Shown: positions 8,294 through 15,191 of the stretch, piece after piece
How positions within the stretch are numbered: the first letter of the stretch is position 1
Layout: every line of letters begins with the position of its first letter
Source of the DNA: Verrucomicrobiaceae bacterium
GTDB lineage: Bacteria; Verrucomicrobiota; Verrucomicrobiia; Verrucomicrobiales; Verrucomicrobiaceae
Reading direction: 5' to 3'
NCBI GenBank assembly: GCA_021151605.1
Contig: JAGKWZ010000016.1
Coordinates: 58,036-122,035 of the forward strand
DNA length: 64,000 bases
Made by a program: the position numbers and the translations under genes
The notes under the pieces: generated by a model
Database searches by the model: none
Told to the model about the DNA's origin: nothing
What the model saw: the letters and a program-made list of their open reading frames with translations, nothing else

Positions 8294-8760
8294 GGGGCAA
8301 AAGTGATTTTTAGGTCTCCCGCTCTGAAACGGTGGGGGACACTATACCCGCACCGGCTCCCGGTGGGAGCAAAGAGATTCCTTTACCCGGTGGGGGGAGG
8401 GGGTGAAAACAGGGGCAAAAGTGATTTTCGATCACACAAGGAGGGGCAGCCAAAGGGACACTATACCCGTTCAGGGCTTGAGCGGTGGGCGAAAGATTCC
8501 TTGCCCGGTGGGGGGGTGACAAAAAACCTGTGCCTGAAACCTTTTGCCCTTCCCTGGGGCTGTTTGTGTGCGCGAGCGTGCCTCATGCCTCAGAATGGGC
8601 ACCCCGTAGGAGTCTCCTACCATAGGGGGGAGTGCTCCAAGCTGTCTCAAGTCTCACAGACATTTTTCACAGGGATGTCTCAAAAGCATGGGAGACGCTA
8701 TACCCGCTGTATCCAAAACCATAGCGGGAGCCCTCTACAGTAGGGGGGTAGTCTCAATTC
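8294..8760. repeat. Iteron-like repeat region, candidate replication origin of the element
   Basis: Two degenerate tandem modules of about 118 bp start at 8294 and 8412. Each has GGGGCAAAAGTGATTTT (8294-8310, 8412-8428), then GGGACACTATACCCG (8336-8350, 8455-8469), then a GATTCCTTxxCCCGGTGGGGG block (near 8376 and 8495). A third GACGCTATACCCG is at 8694-8706. A GTAGGAG/CTCCTAC palindrome lies near 8607-8621 and TAGGGGGG-type words follow. No coding frame is convincing. Repeats next to a primase-helicase operon suggest an origin; this is inference. Confidence 0.55.
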
Positions 8761-8981
8761 TCTACGAAGTGAAAAAGAAGCGTCACAAGTGTCATTGATG
8801 GCAGGGAACCAAGGAAACATCAGGCTTTCACAGTGACACCAGTTCATTAGATCAAGTGACACTGCCGTCATTCCTTCCAGGCCGTTCAGTGCATGGCCCC
8901 TGCCGAGATGCCGCCCCGGCGCGTGTGGATGATGTGGGAAGCGCGAAGGGAGGAAGGACGAACCATGAAGCCAGCGAGCCG

Positions 8982-9073
8982 GATCATCGACACGTGTCGA
9001 TGATCGAGAAGGCGGGCCATGCTCCCACGCATGAGGCCAGCAAGCCCGATGAACCGCAACGTTGCGGTTGATC
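8982..9073. repeat. Two long ACGT-centred palindromes
   Basis: A perfect 24-bp palindrome centred on CACGTG occupies 8982-9005 (half-site GATCATCGACAC). A second centred on AACGTT occupies 9052-9069 (half-site AACCGCAAC) and extends to 26 bp with one mismatched pair. Both have close relatives at the other end of the replication operon, at 12915-12938 and 12851-12874. Confidence 0.85.
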
Positions 9074-9111
9074 CCTTGTCCACCCCTCTGAACTTATGGG
9101 CAGGCACACCT

Positions 9112-9145
9112 GAAACCCGAGTGACGACATCGTCACTCGGGTTTC
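9112..9145. terminator. 16-bp hairpin just beyond the helicase stop codon
   Basis: Perfect 16-bp arms starting GAAACCCGAGTGACGA (9112-9127, 9130-9145) with a 2-nt centre. It lies 3 bp past the stop of the SF3 helicase, where the leftward operon should end. There is no T-run, so it is either an unusual terminator or another palindromic repeat. Confidence 0.55.
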
Positions 9146-9148
9146 CTC

Positions 9149-10633
9149 TCATGCTGCCGCAGTTTCCGCAGGCGGCGGCGTGATCCTCCATAGACGGCGG
9201 TTGCTCGTGCGATGCTTCGACACACGGCCCGGCATGTCTTCTGCCAGGCGTGCGAGCAAGCGGGCAACGTTATTGTGATCACAGAACCGCTTCGCCTCTC
9301 TCTCGATAGGCGAGGCAAAGGCGGTCAGTGCCTCTTCCAGTTCATCCGCTCCACCCTCCCAGTCTTTGCCCTTCTTTTCCTCATCCTCAAAAAGGGAGTT
9401 GTCCACAAGCTCAAGCAAACGGCCCGCCGGTGAATCATCGTAGAGCATGGCGGCAATCTCCGGGTTCAGCCAGGCACGGCAGCCAAAGCGGGAATCAAAA
9501 TGTTTTGCCTCAACTCTGGTATTCATCAGGAAGTCAGCAAAGGCGGGAAGCTCTGCCACAATGGCCGCACGGAATGCGTGCCGCTGCTCATTCGTGGCCG
9601 TGGGCATGGGCATGGCAGCTTTCAGAACACGAAGCATCAGAATTTTGTCACTCAAATCCGGGGCGTTCAGATTCGGAAGGATTCGCAGCTTGTCCGGGTC
9701 ATCATTCAAACTCACGCTCAAACGCCAGAAAGGCGGCAGCGTGATGGCCTCCCGCCCCTTAGGGTGGCAGCGGTGCGTTTCATTGGCGGCGATGGCCTTC
9801 AAGCGCTCGCCAAAGAACTGCCGCGCCTCTGTGCGGGTGGATGTGGCCGGGTCTTCCATCAGCAGGTGCTCACAGCCAAACAGCTCTGAATTGAAGTCCG
9901 ACTTTTCAAACATGAAGCCCGAGGGGTCCGCATGTCTACCACCGAATAGCGGCGTGATGATGTGATGCTGTAGCAGGGATTTTCCAGAGTTCCCCGGCCC
10001 CACGATGATGAGCACGAGGCCGGGGCGCTGAATACCAGCCGTGAGACATTCCAGGCCGTTCTTGAGCCAGGCAACAAAGCGCGGTGTCTGCTCATTGCCG
10101 AGAAGCGCATACAGCATCTTTTCAATCACTGGAAAGTCACCGGCTACGGGCATGATAAAGCGCGGAGATTCACGCGCTAGAATGCGGCGGCCATCCAGAT
10201 CATGCACGCCAGCCGCGAGGCCAGCCAGGTTCATCACCAGGTCAAGAACGCGGCATTGCCTCACGTAGCGAAGTGCCAGCTCTACCTGTGAGAGGCCGCC
10301 CCCTTCGGGCCGCTGTGCGGAGACACCAAAAGCACGCAGTTCCTTCCCTGCATGGGCTTCCGTCGATTCAAGCCACACGCCCGAGGGCGAGGGTATCCAG
10401 TAGTTTTTTCCGTTCAGCCAGTAGAGGCCGACTTTCTCCACGATGGGCGCGGGATCAAAAGGCGGCGGTGCAGGGATAGCTTGAGGGGGCGCTTTGGCCG
10501 CCGTCTTTGCGGACTGTTTGCGTGGCGGAGAGCCAGACTCGGCCCCGTTCTCAAACCGGGCGGGCGCGTTCTTGGCTGGCTTCACCACGCGCCCCACACG
10601 CGGGCGCGGTTTCTTCGGTGGATCGGAGGGCAT
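9149..10633 (-). CDS. SF3-type helicase / phage-plasmid primase C-terminal protein
   Basis: About 494 residues. A Pro/Lys-rich N-terminus (roughly residues 1-65) is followed by a helicase domain with Walker A GPGNSGKS near 212-219, Walker B LLMED near 257-261 and the SF3 sensor region SLNDDP near 308-313. This matches the C-terminal helicase of P4-type and plasmid primases. It would unwind the element's origin during replication. An 87-bp piece of the gene (9756-9842) is copied at 12676-12762. It follows the TOPRIM gene in the same operon. ATG at 10633 is used; a GTG at 10654 is possible and neither has a strong ribosome-binding site. Confidence 0.88.
   Translation of the reverse strand: MPSDPPKKPRPRVGRVVKPAKNAPARFENGAESGSPPRKQSAKTAAKAPPQAIPAPPPFDPAPIVEKVGLYWLNGKNYWIPSPSGVWLESTEAHAGKELRAFGVSAQRPEGGGLSQVELALRYVRQCRVLDLVMNLAGLAAGVHDLDGRRILARESPRFIMPVAGDFPVIEKMLYALLGNEQTPRFVAWLKNGLECLTAGIQRPGLVLIIVGPGNSGKSLLQHHIITPLFGGRHADPSGFMFEKSDFNSELFGCEHLLMEDPATSTRTEARQFFGERLKAIAANETHRCHPKGREAITLPPFWRLSVSLNDDPDKLRILPNLNAPDLSDKILMLRVLKAAMPMPTATNEQRHAFRAAIVAELPAFADFLMNTRVEAKHFDSRFGCRAWLNPEIAAMLYDDSPAGRLLELVDNSLFEDEEKKGKDWEGGADELEEALTAFASPIEREAKRFCDHNNVARLLARLAEDMPGRVSKHRTSNRRLWRITPPPAETAAA
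9756..9842. repeat. 87-bp direct repeat, copy inside the helicase gene
   Basis: The sequence is identical over 87 bp to 12676-12762, in the same orientation, with divergent flanks on both sides. Here it encodes the segment between Walker B and the sensor motif (starting EARQFFGERLK), so this is evidently the source copy. Confidence 0.95.
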
Positions 10634-10668
10634 TGGATCAGGAGCGGCAAGCACAGGCGGGAAAGGGT

Positions 10669-11700
10669 TCAGGGTTCAAACAGCGCGGCCACATCATCAG
10701 GCAGTGACGCCACCGGCACGCGGGCGAGGTCGTTTAGGTCTTTGCACAGCACGCCATCCGCGCCGGTGATGTCTGCCAGGTCGAAAACATCCACATCAGC
10801 CCCGGCGGCGGTCAGTTGTTCCTGCCAGCGGGCGGCAGCTTCCAGACCGGGCGCGGTGCCGTCATCATGTGCAGTGTCCGCATGGGGAAAGATGCGCACG
10901 CGCCTACCTGCAAAGAGCGGCAGAGCATCCGGCACAATGCGCGTAGAGGCTCCCAGCATCGCCACAGGTGCCACACGGCCAGCACAGCCCAGCGCCCTAG
11001 CTAGGTGAAGCACTGCCAGCATATCCGGCCCGCCCTCACATATCGCGAGCATCGAAACATTTTGATGCTCTAACGCACCAATGCCCAGAGGCCAGCCAGC
11101 GCGGCATTTCGGCAGCGTCCATGCCTTGAACGTGCTGCCATCCTTACGCGTGAAGGGCCTTCCATCCATGCGCCGCACTTGGCACAGCCAGCGGGCATCA
11201 TCCGTCACAGCCCAGCAAGCCATGCCGCGCCACTGACACACCCAAAGAAGGCCACGAGAGACGGCGATTTCCAACGCGGCCACATCCAGCCCGCGAATGC
11301 GGGAGATGGCCCGCAAATGCCCATCATGCGGCGGAGACAACGCGGGAAGCTCTGGCTTGGCTGGCAAAGGTTGCAAGACAGCCAGCGGGCGCGGGGCTGG
11401 CATTCTCACCGGGGCATCATCGCAGCACTCTTCCGGGCGGATACGCGCCAGCTCCATAAAGAGGCGGCAGGCATCCGCAGCGGATAATCCTTCTACCTTT
11501 GCCAGGATGGCCGGTGCATCCAGCGTCTCCCCGGTAGCATGATCAAACATTAAAAGGCCGTCCGCATAGACACTGCCAGATGGTGATTTGTCAGCACGAT
11601 ACGGGACGCGGCACGAGCGGCCCGGCTTCCAGTCCCAGCCACGAAGCGCAGCCAAATCAGGAATCGTAAGCCGCTCTTTGGCGAGTTGTAGACGGGTCAA
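10669..11700 (-). CDS. TOPRIM-domain primase
   Basis: A 343-residue protein. The N-terminal part (PDLAALRGWDW, FDHATGE) resembles the DNA-binding region of plasmid and satellite primases. A TOPRIM domain follows with its Glu motif in ICEGGPDMLAVL near 218 and the paired acidic motif in RIFPHADTAHDDG near 270. It would make RNA primers and probably pairs with the downstream SF3 helicase, splitting between two genes what is a single protein in phage P4. The start is a TTG in TTGA overlap with the previous gene's stop, preceded by a GGGGGT ribosome-binding site. A degenerate 24-bp palindrome lies within the frame at 11047-11070. Confidence 0.85.
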   Translation of the reverse strand: MTRLQLAKERLTIPDLAALRGWDWKPGRSCRVPYRADKSPSGSVYADGLLMFDHATGETLDAPAILAKVEGLSAADACRLFMELARIRPEECCDDAPVRMPAPRPLAVLQPLPAKPELPALSPPHDGHLRAISRIRGLDVAALEIAVSRGLLWVCQWRGMACWAVTDDARWLCQVRRMDGRPFTRKDGSTFKAWTLPKCRAGWPLGIGALEHQNVSMLAICEGGPDMLAVLHLARALGCAGRVAPVAMLGASTRIVPDALPLFAGRRVRIFPHADTAHDDGTAPGLEAAARWQEQLTAAGADVDVFDLADITGADGVLCKDLNDLARVPVASLPDDVAALFEP

Positions 11701-12227
11701 GAGACACCCCCTTTCTTGTTGGAAAGATGGCCTGCGGAATTCCGCAGGCCCGGCAGTTCCTCGCCGTCCATGTCGGCAAATAAGGCATGGTCAAAAGCCG
11801 CGAAAGCCTCGCCCGGATCAGATATGACGCGGGCCAGTTCCTCACGGCTGGCAGGCATGGCTTTCAGCTTCCGAACGGCAGCACGCAGGCGGACGGCCAT
11901 CAGCCGCATGTGATCGGGGGAAGGAAAGGCACACATCAGCGGCAGGGCCGCCCAGAAATCAAAGCCCCGTGCGCCTTCCGCTGCCGCCTGCTCATGAGCA
12001 CGAGCGCGGGCTAGAAGGCACTCCGCCAGCTCTTCACAGACGGCAAGGAACGCCCCTCGATCCTGTAGAATCTCCGCCACCGTGGGCGCTGCCGCTACCG
12101 GCTCCGAACAGTCACGGAATTCCGAGACTAGGTTTTTATCAGGCGGTTCACCTTCAAAACCCTGCCGACGGTGCGGAATTCCGCACCGTTCATCCGGCGG
12201 CGGTTCACCATCTAGGGCAGTGCTCAT
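11697..12227 (-). CDS. Hypothetical protein of the replication operon
   Basis: A 176-residue protein I do not recognise. The ATG at 12227 is chosen because it follows AAGGAGG at good spacing and overlaps the preceding stop as ATGA; its own stop overlaps the TOPRIM start. The N-terminal third is Pro/Glu/Arg-rich, the rest helical and Ala/Leu-rich (LAECLLARARAHEQAAAEG). Three GGAATTCC-centred palindromes fall in the frame, encoding the RCGIPHR, SEFRDC and GLRNSAGH segments. Its position suggests an accessory replication or copy-control role, which is only inference. Confidence 0.75.
   Translation of the reverse strand: MSTALDGEPPPDERCGIPHRRQGFEGEPPDKNLVSEFRDCSEPVAAAPTVAEILQDRGAFLAVCEELAECLLARARAHEQAAAEGARGFDFWAALPLMCAFPSPDHMRLMAVRLRAAVRKLKAMPASREELARVISDPGEAFAAFDHALFADMDGEELPGLRNSAGHLSNKKGGVS
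11729..12189. repeat. Three GGAATTCC-centred palindromes in the unknown replication-operon gene
   Basis: Perfect 22-bp palindromes lie at 11729-11750 (half-site GGCCTGCGGAA) and 12168-12189 (half-site ACGGTGCGGAA). An 18-bp version with one mismatched pair lies at 12111-12128. A fourth, also imperfect, is at 12825-12844 outside coding sequence. They share the CGGAATTCCG centre but differ in their outer arms. Confidence 0.85.
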
Positions 12228-12394
12228 TTCTTTTTCCTCCTTGTCCGGCTTCGCTGTTTGCGCTGGGGGGGGGACAGGGGCGGCCCCTGCTTTGCCCAGC
12301 ACTCCACGAACCAGGCCACAGCAGAACCACGTCGGGCATTCGTGCGGCAGCCGGAAAGCTGGCCTTTCATTCGACTTCTAAGGCTCCGACTCAT
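12224..12394 (-). CDS. Small basic protein, 56 residues
   Basis: The ATG at 12394 overlaps the HTH gene stop as ATGA and follows AGGAGG; the stop at 12224-12226 overlaps the next gene's ATG the same way. The product starts MSRSLRSRMKG, has a hydrophobic SAVAWFVECWAK segment and ends in a run of Arg and Lys. The last codons carry the Shine-Dalgarno sequence of the downstream gene. No family is recognised; charge suggests nucleic-acid binding. The double overlap is the main argument that it is translated. Confidence 0.65.
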   Translation of the reverse strand: MSRSLRSRMKGQLSGCRTNARRGSAVAWFVECWAKQGPPLSPPQRKQRSRTRRKKK

Positions 12395-12615
12395 ACCAGT
12401 GCCTCCTTCTCCAAGCGCTCGATTTCTTCGATGGGAATCCGAACGCAGGTTGTGGAATACCGTTGCACGCGGAGGCGCTTGGCTGCCACCCAACGGCGGA
12501 CGGTGATGACGGAGACGCCGAGTCTTTCGGCAGCCTGTTTGTAGTTGAAGGAACGCGCCGCAGATACTCCGGCAGTGTTCTGATTCGGTGGGGTAGTGTG
12601 TGCTATGGTTTGCAT
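12391..12615 (-). CDS. Excisionase/MerR-like helix-turn-helix protein
   Basis: A 74-residue protein. Residues about 24-52 form a winged-helix HTH of the excisionase (HTH_17) type: YKQAAERLGVSVITVRRWV followed by a basic wing and IPIEEIERLE. Such proteins bind DNA, acting as excisionases or regulators. It is the first gene of the replication operon and lies under an inverted repeat at 12621-12636. It is therefore a reasonable candidate for an autoregulator or a recombination directionality factor, and for a protein that reads the nearby palindromes. Confidence 0.85.
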   Translation of the reverse strand: MQTIAHTTPPNQNTAGVSAARSFNYKQAAERLGVSVITVRRWVAAKRLRVQRYSTTCVRIPIEEIERLEKEALV

Positions 12616-12620
12616 GGCAC

Positions 12621-12636
12621 TGACAAGCCCGTGTCA
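12621..12636. promoter_or_regulatory. TGACA/TGTCA inverted repeat upstream of the replication operon
   Basis: TGACA-N6-TGTCA lies 5 bp before the HTH gene ATG and overlaps a TTGACA hexamer on the minus strand. It could be an operator. The same TGACA half-site recurs in the AGTGACAC words near 8830 and 8856. Confidence 0.4.
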
Positions 12637-12675
12637 AAACAGAGCGCGAAAGAGCCCCCGAATCACAGTGAAATG

Positions 12676-12762
12676 CCCTTAGGGTGGCAGCGGTGCGTTT
12701 CATTGGCGGCGATGGCCTTCAAGCGCTCGCCAAAGAACTGCCGCGCCTCTGTGCGGGTGGAT
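12676..12762. repeat. 87-bp direct repeat, displaced copy of a helicase-gene segment
   Basis: Identical over 87 bp to 9756-9842 and in the same orientation, but here without the rest of the gene. It lies 61 bp upstream of the HTH gene that opens the replication operon and just outside a cluster of palindromes. Confidence 0.95.
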
Positions 12763-13048
12763 CCCGCAGTGGCAGATTTCCGCGACTGGTTTTTCGATCA
12801 ATCGCCACGTGGCGATTGATCCCCGTGCGCGGAATTCCGTGCACGAGCCCATCAACCGCAACGTTGCGGTTGATCAGGGGTCGACACGTGTAGACCCTCT
12901 AAAGGAGGCAAAACGAGCATCGACACGTGTCGATGCTCTACCCCATCAGCCAAGCAGGCACGGGCGGCAGGCTCTCCCCCTTCACCAAGGATGAAAAGAC
13001 GCTCCAAGCGCCTCCGCGTGCGGATAGACTCAGAGGCCCGGTAATGGT
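12763..13048. other. Non-coding palindrome cluster
   Basis: No convincing gene. Within 150 bp there are a 26-bp perfect palindrome at 12796-12821 (half-site GATCAATCGCCAC), a GGAATTCC-centred one at 12825-12844, a 24-bp perfect AACGTT-centred one at 12851-12874, a 20-bp CACGTG-centred one with one mismatched pair at 12878-12897, and a 24-bp perfect CACGTG-centred one at 12915-12938 (half-site GAGCATCGACAC). The remainder to 13048 shows nothing special. Confidence 0.8.
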
Positions 13049-13351
13049 TCATCCCGCCCGCCCCGCAGGCCGTTTTTCCCACGGCCCGAGAATCACGTTT
13101 TGCGGAGTTTCATCTTGCTCCGCAGCCTCCGATGGATGCGGTAAAAGGATCAAATCCTTTTCTGGCTTGGACTGCCGTAGATAGCGTTTCCTCATGCGGA
13201 CATGATGCCAGCTAATGACGGGACATTCAGCAGCGCAGTAAACAGCGGAATCAGGTGAAAATGGAGTGCCTTTTTCTTTAAAGAATCGCTTTGCGAGGGC
13301 GGGATAAACCAACGCAAACCGGCAACGCCTACAATCTCGGGTAGCACTCAT
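13049..13351 (-). CDS. Small Cys-rich protein coupled to the integrase
   Basis: A 100-residue protein whose ATG overlaps the integrase stop as ATGA. Cys residues at 7 and 10 (CRRC) and 39 and 43 (CAAEC), with a His pair at 49-50, suggest a metal site, though spacing fits no family I know. The C-terminal half is polar with Lys, Glu and Pro. Coupling to the integrase suggests a role in recombination or its control; no function is assigned. Confidence 0.65.
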   Translation of the reverse strand: MSATRDCRRCRFALVYPALAKRFFKEKGTPFSPDSAVYCAAECPVISWHHVRMRKRYLRQSKPEKDLILLPHPSEAAEQDETPQNVILGPWEKRPAGRAG

Positions 13352-14790
13352 ACCGCACTTTTGTTTTGTGATTTCGATGATGCGTCATCATCCGGCGAAA
13401 ACGTGATCTCGGGCGCTTGTGATCCCTCATTTAGCAGCGAGCCAAGCCCCAAGGTAACGCGCTCTTTCTTGTCGAGATAATGCGCGCTCGTGGTGGAGAT
13501 GTTTGCATGGCGGAGAAAGCGGGAAGCCGCATAGATGCCGTGCTTTTGTGCCACGAGTGAACCGGCCTCTTTCCTCAGCTCGTGGAGTGCTTTGCGGGCC
13601 GTGACTCCTTTCCCCTTCAACCAATCCGCCAGCGCCTCAAACGTGCGAGGGGCGCGGTAATGACGCTGCCGCCCCACGAGGATAGGAGCGATGGGAGAAC
13701 GCAGGACATACACGCCCTGAGGATCAAGCATCCGCCAGCTTTTCAGCAGTGCCACCACCTGCCCATCTATCTCCACTGCGTCTTTGCTGGCTTCACACTT
13801 GGCCTGGAAGCATTCGTGGTCTTCGATGCGAAGCAGGCCCGCGCCAAAGTCCACCGATGCCCAGCGCAGTTTATCCGCTTCATTCTTCCGCAGGCCCGCA
13901 AACATCAGCAGGACAAAGGCTTTCCAGCATTCAAGCCAAGCCATGTCTCCACCAAGCTCTTTCCGTGCTGCCTCGATCAACTCCGGCGCGTTGATCTTCG
14001 ATTGATAGCGCATGGATGGCCGCTCGAAAAACTCGGCCTCATTGAAGGGATTCGGCGGCAGGATCAAGCCGCGCCCGATGTGGCGGATGATCTTTGGCGA
14101 GAAAAGGGACTTGGCCTTTCTCAGCGTGCTATTGACCGTCGTTTTCATCGCCCGCAGTGCCAGAGGGTTATCACCCACAGCCTTGATTCGTCCAAGCCTC
14201 CAACGGTGCACGGCCTCGGGTGTCAGCAGATCAAGCGGCAGCGTGTCCACCTTGTCACGCCATGCTTGAGCGCCGCCAGTGCGGCCCGCCCATTTCTTCG
14301 GATCATCACGCGAAACGCCCGCCACATCAGCCGCGATGCGTCGCAGACTGCCGCCATACTCCCAGACAGTCGGAGCGCGTGCGCTGGATATGGCCGCTGC
14401 CGCCGCGATGAACTCGCCCACGGTCGCAGGCGTTGGAACCTCTACCGGCTTGGGCTTCCATTCGGCTAGCATCTCATCCCAGCCCCGGCGCATCAGTCCC
14501 TTATAAAACTCCGCCGCTTTCTGTGCTGCCGCTGCTTGATTGGCCGTGCGTAGGTTTACCGTCTCACGCCTGCCACCGTGGGCAATCTTGATACACCAAT
14601 GCGTCACGTAGTAGCGCTGCCCGTTCTTCGTGCTGCTATTCCGATACAAGCGCGGCTTCCAGTAACGAGCATCAGTCTTTCCGAATCCTAAGGTGGCCTG
14701 TTTTTTGAGCTTTGGACTATCGTCTTTTTCGGCCTCCAAAATCCCGAACTCGGCAGGTTTGGACGTTTCTTGGACTTTTATTTTGTTCAT
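13348..14790 (-). CDS. Tyrosine recombinase (integrase) of the element
   Basis: A 480-residue protein from the ATG at 14790. The N-terminal part holds an arm-binding-like domain (RYYVTHWCIKIAH) and a core-binding domain. The catalytic domain shows Arg I in AGLRKNEADKLRW (about R301), the HELR box (about H403, R406), RHANISTT (about H428) and the nucleophile Tyr in SAHYLDKK (about Y438). It lies next to the right att site and should carry out integration at tRNA-Arg. A TTG at 14862 would add 24 residues. Downstream it is ATGA-coupled to the CxxC protein. Confidence 0.92.
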   Translation of the reverse strand: MNKIKVQETSKPAEFGILEAEKDDSPKLKKQATLGFGKTDARYWKPRLYRNSSTKNGQRYYVTHWCIKIAHGGRRETVNLRTANQAAAAQKAAEFYKGLMRRGWDEMLAEWKPKPVEVPTPATVGEFIAAAAAISSARAPTVWEYGGSLRRIAADVAGVSRDDPKKWAGRTGGAQAWRDKVDTLPLDLLTPEAVHRWRLGRIKAVGDNPLALRAMKTTVNSTLRKAKSLFSPKIIRHIGRGLILPPNPFNEAEFFERPSMRYQSKINAPELIEAARKELGGDMAWLECWKAFVLLMFAGLRKNEADKLRWASVDFGAGLLRIEDHECFQAKCEASKDAVEIDGQVVALLKSWRMLDPQGVYVLRSPIAPILVGRQRHYRAPRTFEALADWLKGKGVTARKALHELRKEAGSLVAQKHGIYAASRFLRHANISTTSAHYLDKKERVTLGLGSLLNEGSQAPEITFSPDDDASSKSQNKSAV

Positions 14791-14847
14791 GGGTGATAAA
14801 GTCAGATGATTTGCGATGAATGCTTGTGGTGAATCAAAAGCGTTGCA

Positions 14848-14866
14848 AGCCTTGATTTTCAAGGCT
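14848..14866. promoter_or_regulatory. Inverted repeat upstream of the integrase
   Basis: AGCCTTGA-TTT-TCAAGGCT lies about 60 bp upstream of the integrase ATG and 54 bp from the right att site. It could be an operator or an accessory recombination site. A related word, AGCCTTGATTTTCCAGGC, occurs near 7950 at the left end. Confidence 0.4.
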
Positions 14867-14919
14867 CACGCGCTCACTCTCAATCATTCGTTATCAGACT
14901 GACTCAGGCACTTTTCTTT

Positions 14920-14963
14920 TTTCTAATCCTCTGATCGCAGGTTCGATCCCTGCCGGGTGCGCT
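14920..14963 (+). repeat. Right attachment site (truncated tRNA-Arg 3' end)
   Basis: Forty-three of 44 bases match 6956-6999. The tRNA 5' half is missing, so this is not a functional tRNA; it marks the right boundary of the integrated element and probably preserves the original chromosomal 3' half. Confidence 0.92.
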
Positions 14964-15088
14964 TCTGATCGACGCTTCAATTTTCCCGATCCCCACTCAA
15001 AAAATGGAGATGGTTGAGGGCCTCAAAGTTCACATTGAGTACTTCGTTCACGGCTGGGTTTGTGGCATGCAGCCCAAAGGTTACCCCA

Positions 15089-15180
15089 AGGCTGCCATCA
15101 TCTCCTTGAGCTTCGCCAGCTTTTCCTGCCAGTCGGTCTTCCGCTGCTGATGCTCGTCGAGCACCTTTTGCGGGACCTTG
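15089..15180 (-). pseudogene. Duplicated 3' end of valS
   Basis: These roughly 90 bp encode the last thirty or so residues of valyl-tRNA synthetase, ending in KLKEMMAALG and its own stop, whereas the intact gene ends in KLKEMMSALG. A handful of substitutions separate the copies, several of them silent. The fragment ends abruptly near 15180, beside the SUKH gene. It may be the old valS terminus left behind by an insertion that supplied a new one. Confidence 0.85.
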
Positions 15181-15191
15181 GAGTGTGATGT

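Larger units (their letters stand above)
6956..14963. mobile_element. Roughly 8 kb integrative element inserted in tRNA-Arg(UCU)
   Basis: The element is bounded by 44-bp direct repeats (6956-6999 and 14920-14963, one mismatch) that are the 3' part of tRNA-Arg. Its reachable genes are, from the right end, a tyrosine recombinase and a CxxC protein, then an HTH protein, a 56-aa basic protein, an unknown protein, a TOPRIM primase, an SF3 helicase and, next to the left end, a serine recombinase. It also holds iteron-like repeats and long palindromes. All genes run on the minus strand. No capsid, terminase, relaxase or type IV secretion gene is visible, so it resembles a phage satellite or integrated replicon, not a full prophage or ICE. 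Confidence 0.9.

Noticed and set aside
8303..8743. Possible 146-residue plus-strand gene
   Set aside because: The frame runs through tandem repeats, giving repeated Gly/Arg phrases; repeat structure explains it better.
12796..12938. CRISPR-like array
   Set aside because: The units are different palindromes with irregular spacing, not identical direct repeats with equal spacers, and no cas gene is present.
12852..13082. 76-codon minus-strand frame over the palindrome cluster
   Set aside because: Most of it is palindrome sequence read as protein; a frame at 8886-9191 shows the same phrase (HRHVSM) for the same reason.
6925..14963. Complete prophage or conjugative element
   Set aside because: No capsid, portal, terminase, tail, relaxase or type IV secretion genes were found on either strand.
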